DNA of 34,449 bases from J084 sp964471405 (GTDB lineage: Bacteria; Pseudomonadota; Alphaproteobacteria; Sphingomonadales; Rhodothalassiaceae), in contig CAYYGH010000024.1 in NCBI GenBank assembly GCA_964471405.1, positions 1-34,449 of the forward strand, in the 5' to 3' direction. Under the pieces are notes generated by a model. The model was not told the origin of the DNA, did not search any database, and saw only the letters and a program-made list of their open reading frames with translations. Below, in pieces: positions 16,985-25,854 of this stretch. The position numbers were made by a program, and so were the translations under genes. The first letter of the stretch is position 1, and each line of letters opens with the position of its first letter.

Positions 16985-18511
16985 TCAGCGTGCCATCTTC
17001 CCGGCGGCAGCTTCGGCAATTTCGGCCGCACGGAAGAGCGCCCGGGCCTTGTTTTCGCATTCGGCCTGCTCGCGCTCAGGCAGGCTGTCGGCGACGATCC
17101 CGGCACCGGCATGGACATGCATCCAGCCGTCCTTGATCAGGGCCGTGCGCAGGACGATGCAGCTGTCCATGTCGCCTGATGGGGCGAAATAGCCCACCGC
17201 ACCGGCATAGGGCCCTCGGCCTTCCGGTTCGAGCGAGTCGATGATTTCCATCGCGCGAACCTTCGGCGCTCCCGAGACCGTGCCGGCCGGGAACCCCGCC
17301 ATCAAGGCATCGATGACATCCGCGCGTTCCGTATCGAGCCGTCCGCGCACCTCCGAGACGATGTGCATGACATGGGAATAGCGCTCGATGACGAAGGACT
17401 CGGCCACGCGCACCGTTCCCGGCATTGCCACACGGCCGACGTCATTGCGTCCGAGATCGAGCAGCATCAGATGCTCGGCCCGCTCCTTGGGGTCGGCGAG
17501 CAGCTCGGCCGCAAGCCGCGCATCCTCATCCGGACTTTCGCCGCGCGGACGGGTGCCGGCGATGGGGCGAATGGTGACCTCGCCACCCTGAACCCGCACC
17601 AGAATCTCGGGGCTGGAGCCGGCCAGGGCAAAGGCGCCAAAACGCAGGAAGAACAGGAAGGGCGCCGGGTTGAGACGCCGGAGCGCCCGGTAGAGGGCAA
17701 AGGCCGGCAGCGTGAAGGGGCGCGAGAAGCGCTGGGCCAGCACGACCTGAAAGATGTCGCCGGCGAAGATGTGATCCTTGGCGCGCCGGACCATCTCGGC
17801 ATAGCGTTCCGGCGGAAGGGCCGCCTGCACCCCCTGCGGCACGGACTGCCCCGCATCGGGAACCGCGGTCCAGCGGGCTGCCGCCGGCACGGGACGGGCA
17901 AGTGCAGCCTCCATGGCATCGAGAGCAGCCCGGGCCTCATCGAGCCGGGTGGAGGCGCCCGCCCGGCCGTCTTCAGGCCGCAGGATCACGGCGAGCAGGA
18001 TCTCGTCCTTGACGGCATCGAAGATCGCCATCCTTGTCGGCCGCATGAAAAGCGCACCGGGCACCCCGTAGGGATCGGGCGGTGGCGTGCCGAGACGCTC
18101 GATCTCGCGCACCATATCATAGCCCAGATATCCGATGACGGCGCCCAGCATCGGCGGCAGTCCGGAGGCAGGCGGCATGCGCCCTTCATCGATGAATGCC
18201 CGCAGGGCTGCCAGCGGCGGCCTGGATAGCGGCTGCCATGAGGGATCGGAAGCCGGGTCACCGACAATGGCGACCTCCGGTCCTGCATCTCGGATCCGGA
18301 ACAGCCGATCGGGGGCGAAACCGATGATCGAGTAGCGCCCGCGCACGCGCCCCCCCTCGACCGATTCCAGAAGCACGCTCCAGGGCTGATCGGCCAGTTT
18401 GAGATAGGCGGAAACCGGAGTCTCCAGATCACCGGGCAGCCGGCGCGTGAGCACGACACTGCGTCCGGCGGCGAGCTCCTCGACGAGCCTGTCCTGCTCC
18501 CGATCCGCCAC
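16985..18511 (-). CDS. trpE: anthranilate synthase component I
   Basis: Converts chorismate and ammonia/glutamine to anthranilate, the first step of tryptophan synthesis; needs the TrpG amidotransferase. 508 aa. The tryptophan-binding LLES motif occurs in WSVLLESVEGG (about residues 46-56), followed by RGRYSIIGFAP. The chorismate-binding domain contains GDIFQVVLAQRF, SPEILVRV, IAGTRPRG, DLGRNDVGRVA, SGAPKVRAMEIID and GAGIVADS, all intact. The LLES motif predicts feedback inhibition by tryptophan. ppiD lies just upstream on the same strand (49-base gap), a common alphaproteobacterial pairing, but trpG, trpD and trpC are not next to it here. Confidence 0.97.
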   Translation of the reverse strand: MADREQDRLVEELAAGRSVVLTRRLPGDLETPVSAYLKLADQPWSVLLESVEGGRVRGRYSIIGFAPDRLFRIRDAGPEVAIVGDPASDPSWQPLSRPPLAALRAFIDEGRMPPASGLPPMLGAVIGYLGYDMVREIERLGTPPPDPYGVPGALFMRPTRMAIFDAVKDEILLAVILRPEDGRAGASTRLDEARAALDAMEAALARPVPAAARWTAVPDAGQSVPQGVQAALPPERYAEMVRRAKDHIFAGDIFQVVLAQRFSRPFTLPAFALYRALRRLNPAPFLFFLRFGAFALAGSSPEILVRVQGGEVTIRPIAGTRPRGESPDEDARLAAELLADPKERAEHLMLLDLGRNDVGRVAMPGTVRVAESFVIERYSHVMHIVSEVRGRLDTERADVIDALMAGFPAGTVSGAPKVRAMEIIDSLEPEGRGPYAGAVGYFAPSGDMDSCIVLRTALIKDGWMHVHAGAGIVADSLPEREQAECENKARALFRAAEIAEAAAGKMAR

Positions 18512-18560
18512 GATGCAGCCTCTCGCCCCTCCTATGGCCTCTGCCCATCGACACGCGCCA

Positions 18561-20486
18561 TCATGAGGCCCCCTGCGGCTTGGCGATCTGCTGCCAGAGG
18601 GCGGTATTGACCTTGATGCCGTAGCGTTCCCGCAGGTTCCGCTCCAGCATCATGATGACATCATTGGCGCGCGCATCCGCCAGCCTGGCCTTGAGGTCCG
18701 CGTAGGCCTGCTTTTCCTCGGCCTTGTGGGGATCCCCCTGATGCACCTCGTCCAGCCGGACCAGGACATAGCCATTGCCGTCGGCCGCGCGTTCCTCGGC
18801 CCATTCATGCGGCTTGAGGTCGAACAGCAGGCGCGCGATATTGGGAGCCAGCTTGTCGCCGCGCCCCATCTCGATCCGGGCGATTGCGGGAGTGGTGATC
18901 ACCGTGCCCCCGGCGCGCTTGGCGGCCTCTTCGGGTGCCAGTCCGGCTTTGAGCGCATCAAGCAGCTGATTGGCCTTCTCGCCGGCCTTGGCGAGCCGCC
19001 GCTCGGCAATCAGATTGGCGCGAATGCGGTCCTTGACCTCCGCAAGGGGACGGACTTTCGGTTCAGCGATCTCCACCACCTCAACAAGGGCAAAGCCGCC
19101 ATTGTCCTCGGTGACGAATTCGACCGGATCGCCTGGTGCAAGCGAGAAGATCGTCTGGATCTGACGGCGCACGGCCTCCGGCGCCAGGCCGCCTTCCCGC
19201 AGCATGCCGTCGCGCGAGACCCACACGTCCTCAAGCTTGAGCCCGAAACGCTCGGCCAGCTCCTGGAGGCCGGCGCCACGGGCAATGGCATCCTCCACCT
19301 TGGTGGACAGCTCGTAGGCCTTTTCCTCGGCCCGTTCGCGGGCGAGCTGCCGGCGCAGTTCGTCCTTGACCTGCTCAAAGCTGCGCTCGACCGGGGGCGT
19401 GATGTCGTTGACCCGGAAGACGTGCCAGCCGAAGACGCTGGCCATCGGCCCCACGACCGCACCCTTCGCCGCAGAGAATACGGCCTCGGCGATCTGCTTG
19501 TTGTAGTCCTTGACGAGATCGCTTTCGGTGACGTCGCCAAGCGCCGTGTCCTCGGGCTTCTTGTCCGTCAGCCTGGCCAGCAGGGTCGCAAGATCCTCCC
19601 CGGCAGCCAGCCGTCTGGCGAATTCGGCCGCCTTTTCCTTCTGATCCTTGGGGAAGGTGACGACAGTGACATCCCGCAGTTCGGGGGACTGATAGTCCGC
19701 CTTGCGTTCCTCATAGGCGGCCTTGAGCTCCTCTTCGGTGATGCTCTCCGGATCGGCGAGGGTGTCGGGCGAGATCTCGGCGACGAGGGCATGGCGGTAT
19801 TCGGGCGTCTTGAACTGCTCCTTGTCGAATTCATAGGCCTTGGCGATGTCTTCTTCGCTGGGCGGTTCCACGGCGTCCTCCGGCGGCAGGGGAACGGTGA
19901 CCACCGTGCCCTTGCGGCGCTCGTAGGCGTAGGCGAAGAGCGGCTCGGCGAGCACCTCCGGGGCGGGCCGCCAGTCCACGAAGAGCGAAAGCATCTGCAC
20001 CCGCGCCATCTCGCGCCTGAGCTCCTCCTCGAACTGGGCCGGCGTGAAGCCCGCATTTCTGAGCTGCATCTCGTAGGCATTGCGGTCGAACTGGCCGTCG
20101 AAGCCCTTGAAGGCGTCCATCTGGTGCAGCGCCTCGATCATGAGCGCACGTGAAGCCCGAAAGCCCAGATCATGCGCATAGTGATCAAGAACCCGCTCGC
20201 TGATCATCTCCTGCAATGTCTGGCCGGGCAGGCCGAGCGCCGCCGCCTGCGTGCGGTCGAGCGGCTGGCCGAACTGCCGTTCGATCTGCTTGAGGCGCTG
20301 ATCATACCGGCGCAGAAAGTCCTGAGCCGTGATCTCGTCCTTGCCGATCTCGACCAGGGTATTCTTCGCCCCCGAGACGAAGACGTCCGGAATGCCCCAC
20401 AGGGCGAAGCTGGCAAGCAGCAGGCCCATCACGAACATTGCCGCGATCGATGTCAGCGATCGCCGTATGCTGGTCAGCAGAGCCAT
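18561..20486 (-). CDS. ppiD: PpiD-type peptidyl-prolyl isomerase / periplasmic chaperone
   Basis: Inner-membrane-anchored chaperone of the SurA/PpiD family acting on newly exported proteins. From the ATG at 20486 it is 641 aa: a short cytoplasmic N-terminus, one helix (SIAAMFVMGLLLASFALWGI), a SurA-like N-terminal domain (about 30-170), a parvulin-like PpiC domain in the middle (about 250-370; AVVGPMASVFGWHVFRVNDI) and a helical C-terminal part. An upstream ATG at 20543 would add 19 residues; GGAAGGGA lies 14 bases before the chosen ATG, so the start is not certain. The parvulin active-site residues look poorly kept, as in many PpiD proteins. It is divergent from tpiA. Confidence 0.9.
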   Translation of the reverse strand: MALLTSIRRSLTSIAAMFVMGLLLASFALWGIPDVFVSGAKNTLVEIGKDEITAQDFLRRYDQRLKQIERQFGQPLDRTQAAALGLPGQTLQEMISERVLDHYAHDLGFRASRALMIEALHQMDAFKGFDGQFDRNAYEMQLRNAGFTPAQFEEELRREMARVQMLSLFVDWRPAPEVLAEPLFAYAYERRKGTVVTVPLPPEDAVEPPSEEDIAKAYEFDKEQFKTPEYRHALVAEISPDTLADPESITEEELKAAYEERKADYQSPELRDVTVVTFPKDQKEKAAEFARRLAAGEDLATLLARLTDKKPEDTALGDVTESDLVKDYNKQIAEAVFSAAKGAVVGPMASVFGWHVFRVNDITPPVERSFEQVKDELRRQLARERAEEKAYELSTKVEDAIARGAGLQELAERFGLKLEDVWVSRDGMLREGGLAPEAVRRQIQTIFSLAPGDPVEFVTEDNGGFALVEVVEIAEPKVRPLAEVKDRIRANLIAERRLAKAGEKANQLLDALKAGLAPEEAAKRAGGTVITTPAIARIEMGRGDKLAPNIARLLFDLKPHEWAEERAADGNGYVLVRLDEVHQGDPHKAEEKQAYADLKARLADARANDVIMMLERNLRERYGIKVNTALWQQIAKPQGAS

Positions 20487-20731
20487 GAATCCGGTCCATC
20501 CCTTCCTGCCGATCCGAACGGTCGCCCCCTGCGCCCGGGACACGCCAGAGACACCGCCCGGGGCTTTTCCCGCACTCCTTCAAGGCAGGCCCGCGCAAGC
20601 GGACAGCAGAGCCTTCTGGCCTCTTGTCAGAGGCGGGCAAATCCGTCAATGGACAATCACGCCACGCGAGGAATGCTTCCCGGACGCTGGCACGCGCGCC
20701 GCGAGGGATGGCGCAACCGGAGGAACGGATC

Positions 20732-21514
20732 ATGGCGGAAGGCAAGCGCACAGGCTGGATACTCGGCAACTGGAAGATGCATGGCCTGCGGTCGGATCTT
20801 GGGGAGGTGGAGGCCATCGCTGCGCATGCGGCTTCCCAAGCTTCTCGACTGGGGGATGACCGGGTGGGCCTGTGTCTGCCCTTTACGCTGATTGCGCCGG
20901 CTGCGGAGAGACTGGGCGAGAAGCCCGCGATCCTGCTGGGCGGGCAGGATTGCCACACGCAGCCGCAGGGGGCCCATACTGGTGACGTATCGGCCGTCAT
21001 GGTCAAGGATGCGGGAGCCGATCTCGTCATTTTGGGCCATTCCGAACGCCGCCGGGATCACGGGGAGACGAGCGCGCTGGTGCGTGCCAAGCAGGAGGCG
21101 GCTCTGGCTGCCGGGTTGCAGTGCATCGTCTGCGTGGGGGAGACCTGGGCCGAACGCGAGGCCGGTGGTGCTGAGCGGGTGGTCCTCAGGCAGCTTGCCG
21201 AATCGCTTGCCGCGGGTGCCGATGCCCGCAACACCGTCATCGCCTACGAGCCGGTCTGGGCCATCGGTACCGGCCACAGCGCCAGCCCGGCCGATATTGC
21301 CGCCATGCATGCCGCGATTCGCGAGGCCTTGGCTGGAATGGGGCCGGAGCGGGAGGCGATGGCCGTGCTGTATGGCGGCTCGGTCAAGCCGGACAATGCG
21401 GCCGCGATCTTTGCCTGCGAGCATGTGGACGGGGCGCTGGTGGGCGGCGCCAGTCTCAAGGCGGAAAGCTTCACGGCCATTATCGATGCATGGGTGGCGC
21501 GCCGCCGGGGGTGA
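20732..21514 (+). CDS. tpiA: triose-phosphate isomerase
   Basis: Interconverts dihydroxyacetone phosphate and glyceraldehyde 3-phosphate in glycolysis/gluconeogenesis. 260 aa from 20732, with GGAGGAA upstream. Active-site residues are seen: N13 and K15 in GNWKMHG, H103 in ILGHSERR, and E173 in AYEPVWAIGTG; the phosphate-binding loops YGGSVKPDNA and DGALVGGASL are present. The in-frame start at 20624 was rejected because it adds 36 unrelated residues. It is divergent from ppiD and followed by secG after 140 bases. Confidence 0.98.
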   Translation: MAEGKRTGWILGNWKMHGLRSDLGEVEAIAAHAASQASRLGDDRVGLCLPFTLIAPAAERLGEKPAILLGGQDCHTQPQGAHTGDVSAVMVKDAGADLVILGHSERRRDHGETSALVRAKQEAALAAGLQCIVCVGETWAEREAGGAERVVLRQLAESLAAGADARNTVIAYEPVWAIGTGHSASPADIAAMHAAIREALAGMGPEREAMAVLYGGSVKPDNAAAIFACEHVDGALVGGASLKAESFTAIIDAWVARRRG

Positions 21515-21654
21515 CGGCAGGTGCGGGGCTTGTGAAAGCGGGCGCATCGCGCTAGCAAGCGCCACGGGCCCGTCCGGCCGGTCGCAGCCGGGACGGCATG
21601 CCGGCAGAGCATGTCGGTGCCGGCAGAAGAGCAAGCCTTTGAAGGGCGGATGCA

Positions 21655-22002
21655 ATGGAACTCGTTTTGCTGATCATTCACATCTTCCTGGCGCTGGCGC
21701 TGGTCGGGGTCATCCTCCTGCAGCAGTCGGAAGGCGGCGCGCTGGGCATTGGCGGCGGTGGCGGCGGTCTGTTCACGGCCAGAGGGGCCGCGAACTTTCT
21801 GACCCGCACGACGGCCATTCTGGCGGCTCTTTTCCTGGCCACCTCGCTGGCCCTGGCGATCCTTGCCAAGAACCGGAGCGAGGGCCGTTCCGTTCTGGAC
21901 GAGGCCCCGGCCGGGGCTCCGGCGACTCAGCAGAAGGCGCCCCAGACGCCACCGACGGAGAAAAAGGAGGAAGGCGAGCCCGAAGTGCCGGTTCCCCAGT
22001 GA
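21655..22002 (+). CDS. secG: preprotein translocase subunit SecG
   Basis: Accessory subunit of the SecYEG channel. 115 aa with two helices (about 2-20 and 55-70). The family core ILLQQSEGGALGIGGGGGGLFTARGAANFLTRTTAILA is present, followed by an Ala/Pro/Lys-rich cytoplasmic tail of about 35 residues, as in other Alphaproteobacteria. AAGGGCGG precedes the ATG. The tpiA-secG-pyrG order is conserved in the class. Confidence 0.95.
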   Translation: MELVLLIIHIFLALALVGVILLQQSEGGALGIGGGGGGLFTARGAANFLTRTTAILAALFLATSLALAILAKNRSEGRSVLDEAPAGAPATQQKAPQTPPTEKKEEGEPEVPVPQ

Positions 22003-22105
22003 TGGAAGCGGCATCGGTCAGGAGGCAAGCGGCGGGCCGGTCCGGCATGGCATGAGCCGATAAGACCGGTGCGTGCGAATGGGGTGAATGCGGTTCGCAA
22101 GCGCA

Positions 22106-23737
22106 ATGACACGATTCGTCTTCATTACCGGCGGCGTCGTTTCCTCTCTCGGCAAGGGGCTGATGTCGGCAGCGCTGGGGGCGCTTCTGCAGGCACGAGG
22201 CTACAGTGTACGGCTGCGCAAGCTGGACCCCTACCTCAATGTCGATCCCGGCACCATGAGCCCCTATCAGCACGGGGAAGTCTACGTTACCGACGATGGG
22301 GCGGAAACCGACCTGGATCTCGGCCATTACGAGCGCTTCACCGGCGTTCCGGCGCGGCGTAGCGACAATGTGACATCGGGCCGCATCTATCAGGAAATCA
22401 TCCGCAAGGAGCGCAGGGGCGACTATCTGGGTGGCACGGTCCAGGTGATTCCCCATGTCACCAACGCCATCAAGGAATTCATCACCGCGGATCTCGGGGA
22501 TGTGGACTTCTGTCTGTGCGAGATCGGCGGGACGGTGGGCGATATCGAAAGCCTTCCCTTTCTTGAAGCGATCCGCCAGCTCGGTCTGGAGCTGGGGCGC
22601 GAGCGGGCCGCCTTCGTGCATCTGACGCTCGTGCCCTACATCCGGGCGGCGGGAGAGCTGAAGACGAAACCGACCCAGCATTCGGTCAAGGAGCTGCGCT
22701 CGATCGGCATTGCGCCGGACGTGCTGGTCTGTCGCACCGAGCATCCCCTGCCCGAGGGTGAGCGCAAGAAGATCGCCCTGTTCTGCAATGTCGCCGAATC
22801 GCGGGTGATCGAGGCACGCGATGTCGATTTCATCTATGCGGTGCCGATCGCCTATCACAGGGCGGGGCTTGACCGCGCCGTGCTGTCGGCCATGGGCGTG
22901 GCGGTTGAAGGCGAGCCGGATCTCGTGCGCTGGCACACGATCGTGGACCGTCTGCGGCGACCGGAAGGCGTGGTGCGGATCGCGGTGGTCGGCAAGTACA
23001 CGGGGCTGAAAGACGCCTACAAATCCCTCTCGGAAGCCCTTGTGCACGGCGGGATCGCGAACGGCGTGAAGGTCGAGGTCGAGTGGATCGAGTCCGAGAT
23101 CTTCGAGCAGCCGGATGCCATCTATCGGCTTGAGGACGTGCACGGCATTCTCGTGCCCGGCGGCTTCGGCTCGCGCGGTGTCGAGGGCAAGATTGCCGCC
23201 GCCCGCTTTGCGCGCGAGCACGGCATTCCGTTCTTCGGCATCTGCCTTGGCATGCAGATGGCGGTGGTGGAGGCCGCCCGCCATCTGGCCGGTCTTGCGG
23301 GGGCGGGGTCGAGCGAGTTCGGCGAGCCGGAGCATCCGGTCGTGGGTCTGCTGACCGAATGGACGAAGGAGACCGGCGAGAAGGAGCGGCGCGAGGCGGG
23401 AGGTGATCTCGGCGGCACCATGCGGCTCGGGGCCTATCCCGCCGTTCTCAAGCCCGGCTCGCGGGTGGCACGCATCTATGGAACGACGCAGATCAGCGAA
23501 CGCCATCGCCACCGCTATGAAGTGAATCTGGCCTACCGTGAGGTGCTGGAAAAGGCCGGGCTGATCTTTTCCGGCATGTCGCCGGATGGCCGTCTGCCCG
23601 AGATCGTGGAACTTGAAGGCCATCCCTGGTTCATCGGCGTGCAGTTCCATCCCGAGCTCAAATCCAAGCCCTTCGACCCGCATCCGCTGTTCGCCAGTTT
23701 CATCAAGGCTGCGCTTACGCAAAGCCGGCTGGTGTGA
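22106..23737 (+). CDS. pyrG: CTP synthase
   Basis: Makes CTP from UTP, ATP and glutamine. From 22106 it is 543 aa. The N-terminal synthetase domain begins MTRFVFITGGVVSSLGKGL and contains KLDPYLNVDPGTMSPYQHG and DDGAETDLDLGHYERF. The C-terminal glutamine amidotransferase domain has GGFGSRGVEGK, the nucleophile Cys in FFGICLGMQ, and GVQFHPELKSKP with the His and Glu. An in-frame ATG at 22088 adds six residues; neither start has a well-placed ribosome binding site (GGGGTG at 22080 lies 2 bases before the earlier one), and family length favours 22106. Confidence 0.98.
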   Translation: MTRFVFITGGVVSSLGKGLMSAALGALLQARGYSVRLRKLDPYLNVDPGTMSPYQHGEVYVTDDGAETDLDLGHYERFTGVPARRSDNVTSGRIYQEIIRKERRGDYLGGTVQVIPHVTNAIKEFITADLGDVDFCLCEIGGTVGDIESLPFLEAIRQLGLELGRERAAFVHLTLVPYIRAAGELKTKPTQHSVKELRSIGIAPDVLVCRTEHPLPEGERKKIALFCNVAESRVIEARDVDFIYAVPIAYHRAGLDRAVLSAMGVAVEGEPDLVRWHTIVDRLRRPEGVVRIAVVGKYTGLKDAYKSLSEALVHGGIANGVKVEVEWIESEIFEQPDAIYRLEDVHGILVPGGFGSRGVEGKIAAARFAREHGIPFFGICLGMQMAVVEAARHLAGLAGAGSSEFGEPEHPVVGLLTEWTKETGEKERREAGGDLGGTMRLGAYPAVLKPGSRVARIYGTTQISERHRHRYEVNLAYREVLEKAGLIFSGMSPDGRLPEIVELEGHPWFIGVQFHPELKSKPFDPHPLFASFIKAALTQSRLV

Positions 23738-23814
23738 GGGAAACAGGTGCCGTCAGCCGGTAGTGGCCGCAGCTCCGCTTGCCGGCAGATGGCGTCGTGG
23801 CAGGTAAGGGAAGA

Positions 23815-24204
23815 TCAGCCGCGGCGATCGGCCCGTCCGTCGTCCAGGATGTCCAGCAGACGGTCACCGCGCTCGGACTCTGCCGAGATCAGCCGGGCGG
23901 CGGCAGCGAAGGCGGCCCGGGCCCGGATCATCTCGACAGCCTCATGAACCGGCTCCACATTGGGCGCGAACAGCGGCTCCGCACCCGAATCCGCCGGCTC
24001 CGCAACGGGCAGGACGGCCGGCCGTCTTTCGGTGACACGCACGCGCACGCCTCCATCCGGGGTGGCCGTGGTGACGGCTGTGCGGGCATGGAACACCCGA
24101 TCCTTCGGGCCGCGGTCGAGCATGTGCACGGTGTTCTCCGCCGCCACGGCAAGCCGCTCGCGAGCGGCGGTCAGACCCCCAAGGGCTATCGCCAGAATCC
24201 GCAT
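23815..24204 (-). CDS. flagellar rod/FlgC-like small protein (flagellar basal body rod C-terminal domain)
   Basis: 129 aa. The N-terminus ILAIALGGLTAARERLAVAAENTVHM follows the flagellar rod/hook pattern (ALSGLxAAxxRLxVxANNIAN), with the ANN.AN part degenerate. The C-terminus FAPNVEPVHEAVEMIRARAAFAAAARLI matches the end of FlgC (NVDxVEEMVNMIxAxRAYxANxxV). The middle, with TPDGGVRVRVTERRPAVLP, fits the short domain between. This resembles small alphaproteobacterial proteins annotated as flagellar basal body rod C-terminal domain proteins. True FlgC lies in flagellar operons; this gene is alone between pyrG (convergent, 77-base gap) and an EAL gene (divergent). Function unproven. Confidence 0.65.
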   Translation of the reverse strand: MRILAIALGGLTAARERLAVAAENTVHMLDRGPKDRVFHARTAVTTATPDGGVRVRVTERRPAVLPVAEPADSGAEPLFAPNVEPVHEAVEMIRARAAFAAAARLISAESERGDRLLDILDDGRADRRG

Positions 24205-24340
24205 TCTTCGTGCCGCCTGGATGACATATGCGCTTTGCGCCTTGAGCTTGCAGCCAAAGCCGTTAGCATGCGGTAAAATGATGGAAACAATTGCTCGGGA
24301 TCATCCAAGGCCGCAGCGCAGGAGCCAGTCGCGGGAGGCA

Positions 24341-25210
24341 ATGGTGCAGGAACACGATGAGATGCGGTGGGACCCGATCGCGATGCGCGATCTTGCCCGC
24401 CTCGAACTGCGGCCCGAGGAGCTGGAATCGGCGCTGCGGAGCGCCCTGGCCAATGGCGAGATGATCGCCATGTTCCAGCCCCAGGTCCGATTGCCGGAAC
24501 GGCGTCTTCGGGGATTCGAGGTGCTGGTGCGCTGGCGCCACCCGCGTTTCGGACTGCTGCGCCCCCAGCGGTTCATCCGCCTGGCCGAGCGCTGCGCCGC
24601 GGCCGCCGATCTCGATCTTTTCGCGCTGGATCAGGCAGCCGTCTTCCTGCATCGGTTGGGGGCGAGAATGCCGGAGGAGCTGATCATCGCGGTCAATGCC
24701 TCACCGCGGGGTGCCGGAGAGGAGGAATATGCCGAACGCGCGGCAGCCATGGCCCGGGAGCTGCTGCCCGGTGGCACGCATCTTGTCGTCGAGGTGACCG
24801 AACGCAGCCCGATCTCGGCCTGGCGGCGCAGCCTGCGCAATCTCAGGCGTCTGAAGGCGGCAGGGGTGCGGGTGGCGATCGACGATTTCGGCAGCGGCTA
24901 TGCCTCCTTCGGTGTCGTCAAGCGCTTGCAGCTCGATGAGATCAAGATCGATCGCATGCTGGTCCGCGACACCGATCCGGAAAGTGCGGCGATTCTCACG
25001 GCCATCCTCGAAATGGCCCGGGCGCTCGGGGTCGATGTCGTGGCCGAAGGCGTGGAGAACGCCGCCCAGCACCAGCTGCTGGTGGCCCTCGGCTGCCCCG
25101 CTGCGCAAGGGTTTTACTACGCCCGTCCTCTGCCGCTTGCCGAGGCGGTGACATTCGTGGCCGAATCTTGCGCGCGTGAGAATGGGTGGAGGGTTCCTGC
25201 ATGCGTGTGA
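24341..25210 (+). CDS. EAL-domain cyclic-di-GMP phosphodiesterase
   Basis: Stand-alone EAL domain, 289 aa from 24341; predicted to hydrolyse c-di-GMP to pGpG in the cytoplasm. Catalytic and metal-binding residues look complete: E60 in FEVLVRWRHP (EAL as EVL), N119 in VNASP, E151 in EVTER, D181-D182 in AIDDFGSGYASF, K202 in EIKIDR, E236 and E239 in VVAEGVEN, and Q256 in QGFYYARPL. No sensory domain or membrane segment is visible. The start is uncertain: 24341 follows GGGAGG by only 2 bases, and in-frame ATGs at 24278, 24281 and 24362 exist. Its end overlaps the next gene's start by 10 bases. Confidence 0.9.
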   Translation: MVQEHDEMRWDPIAMRDLARLELRPEELESALRSALANGEMIAMFQPQVRLPERRLRGFEVLVRWRHPRFGLLRPQRFIRLAERCAAAADLDLFALDQAAVFLHRLGARMPEELIIAVNASPRGAGEEEYAERAAAMARELLPGGTHLVVEVTERSPISAWRRSLRNLRRLKAAGVRVAIDDFGSGYASFGVVKRLQLDEIKIDRMLVRDTDPESAAILTAILEMARALGVDVVAEGVENAAQHQLLVALGCPAAQGFYYARPLPLAEAVTFVAESCARENGWRVPACV

Positions 25211-25854
25211 GGCTGGACATCGTCTCGGATGTCGTCTGCCCCTGGTGCTTCGTGGGCAAACGCCGGCTGGAGCGGGCGCTTGATCGCCGTCCCTTGTGGC
25301 GCGAGCGGCTTGTCATCCGCTGGCGGCCTTTCCAGCTTGCTCCCGACATGCCCGAGGAGGGTCTGGATCCACAGGAATACTATGCCCGCAAATTCCCCGA
25401 TCCGGAGCGCAGAAAGGCGCTTTTCGCCATGCTCGTTCGCGAAGGCGGGCAGGTGGGGATCGATTTCGCCTTCGAGAAGATCACGCGCCTGCCCAATACT
25501 CTCGACGCCCATCGGCTGATCCGGTGGGCGGGATCGGCCGGCTGCCAGGACCGGGTTGTGGAGGCGCTCTTTCGGGCTCATTTCCTGGAAGGCCGCTTCA
25601 TCGGGGATCAGGCGGTCCTGACCGCGATTGCCCGCGAGGCGGGAATGGACGCCGAGCTCGTGGCCGAACTGCTGGCCGGCGGTCGGGATTGCGACCTGAT
25701 CCGCCAGGACATTCGGGCAGCCCAAGCGATGGGGATTACCGGCGTGCCCTCTTTTCTCTTCGCCGGCTCGTTCCTGCTCCAGGGCGCGCAGGAAGAAAGC
25801 GTCTTTCTGGCCCTTTTCGACCGTCTTGATCAGGCTCTCGCCCCGTCCGCATGA
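25201..25854 (+). CDS. DsbA-family oxidoreductase (FrnE-like)
   Basis: 217 aa thioredoxin-fold protein of the DsbA/FrnE/2-hydroxychromene-2-carboxylate isomerase group. The active-site motif is C13-P-W-C16 in SDVVCPWCFVGKRRLE; the helical insert includes NTLDAHRLIRWA, and GITGVPSFLFAG carries the cis-Pro loop. It lacks a signal peptide, so it probably acts in the cytoplasm, as known FrnE proteins do. The start at 25201 has GGAGGG about 9 bases upstream and lies inside the end of the EAL gene, suggesting co-translation. Exact substrate unknown. Confidence 0.9.
   Translation: MRVRLDIVSDVVCPWCFVGKRRLERALDRRPLWRERLVIRWRPFQLAPDMPEEGLDPQEYYARKFPDPERRKALFAMLVREGGQVGIDFAFEKITRLPNTLDAHRLIRWAGSAGCQDRVVEALFRAHFLEGRFIGDQAVLTAIAREAGMDAELVAELLAGGRDCDLIRQDIRAAQAMGITGVPSFLFAGSFLLQGAQEESVFLALFDRLDQALAPSA

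Noticed and set aside
21773..23722. 649-aa open frame on the minus strand
   Set aside because: It is antisense to secG and pyrG, which are clearly real; no domain is recognisable in it.
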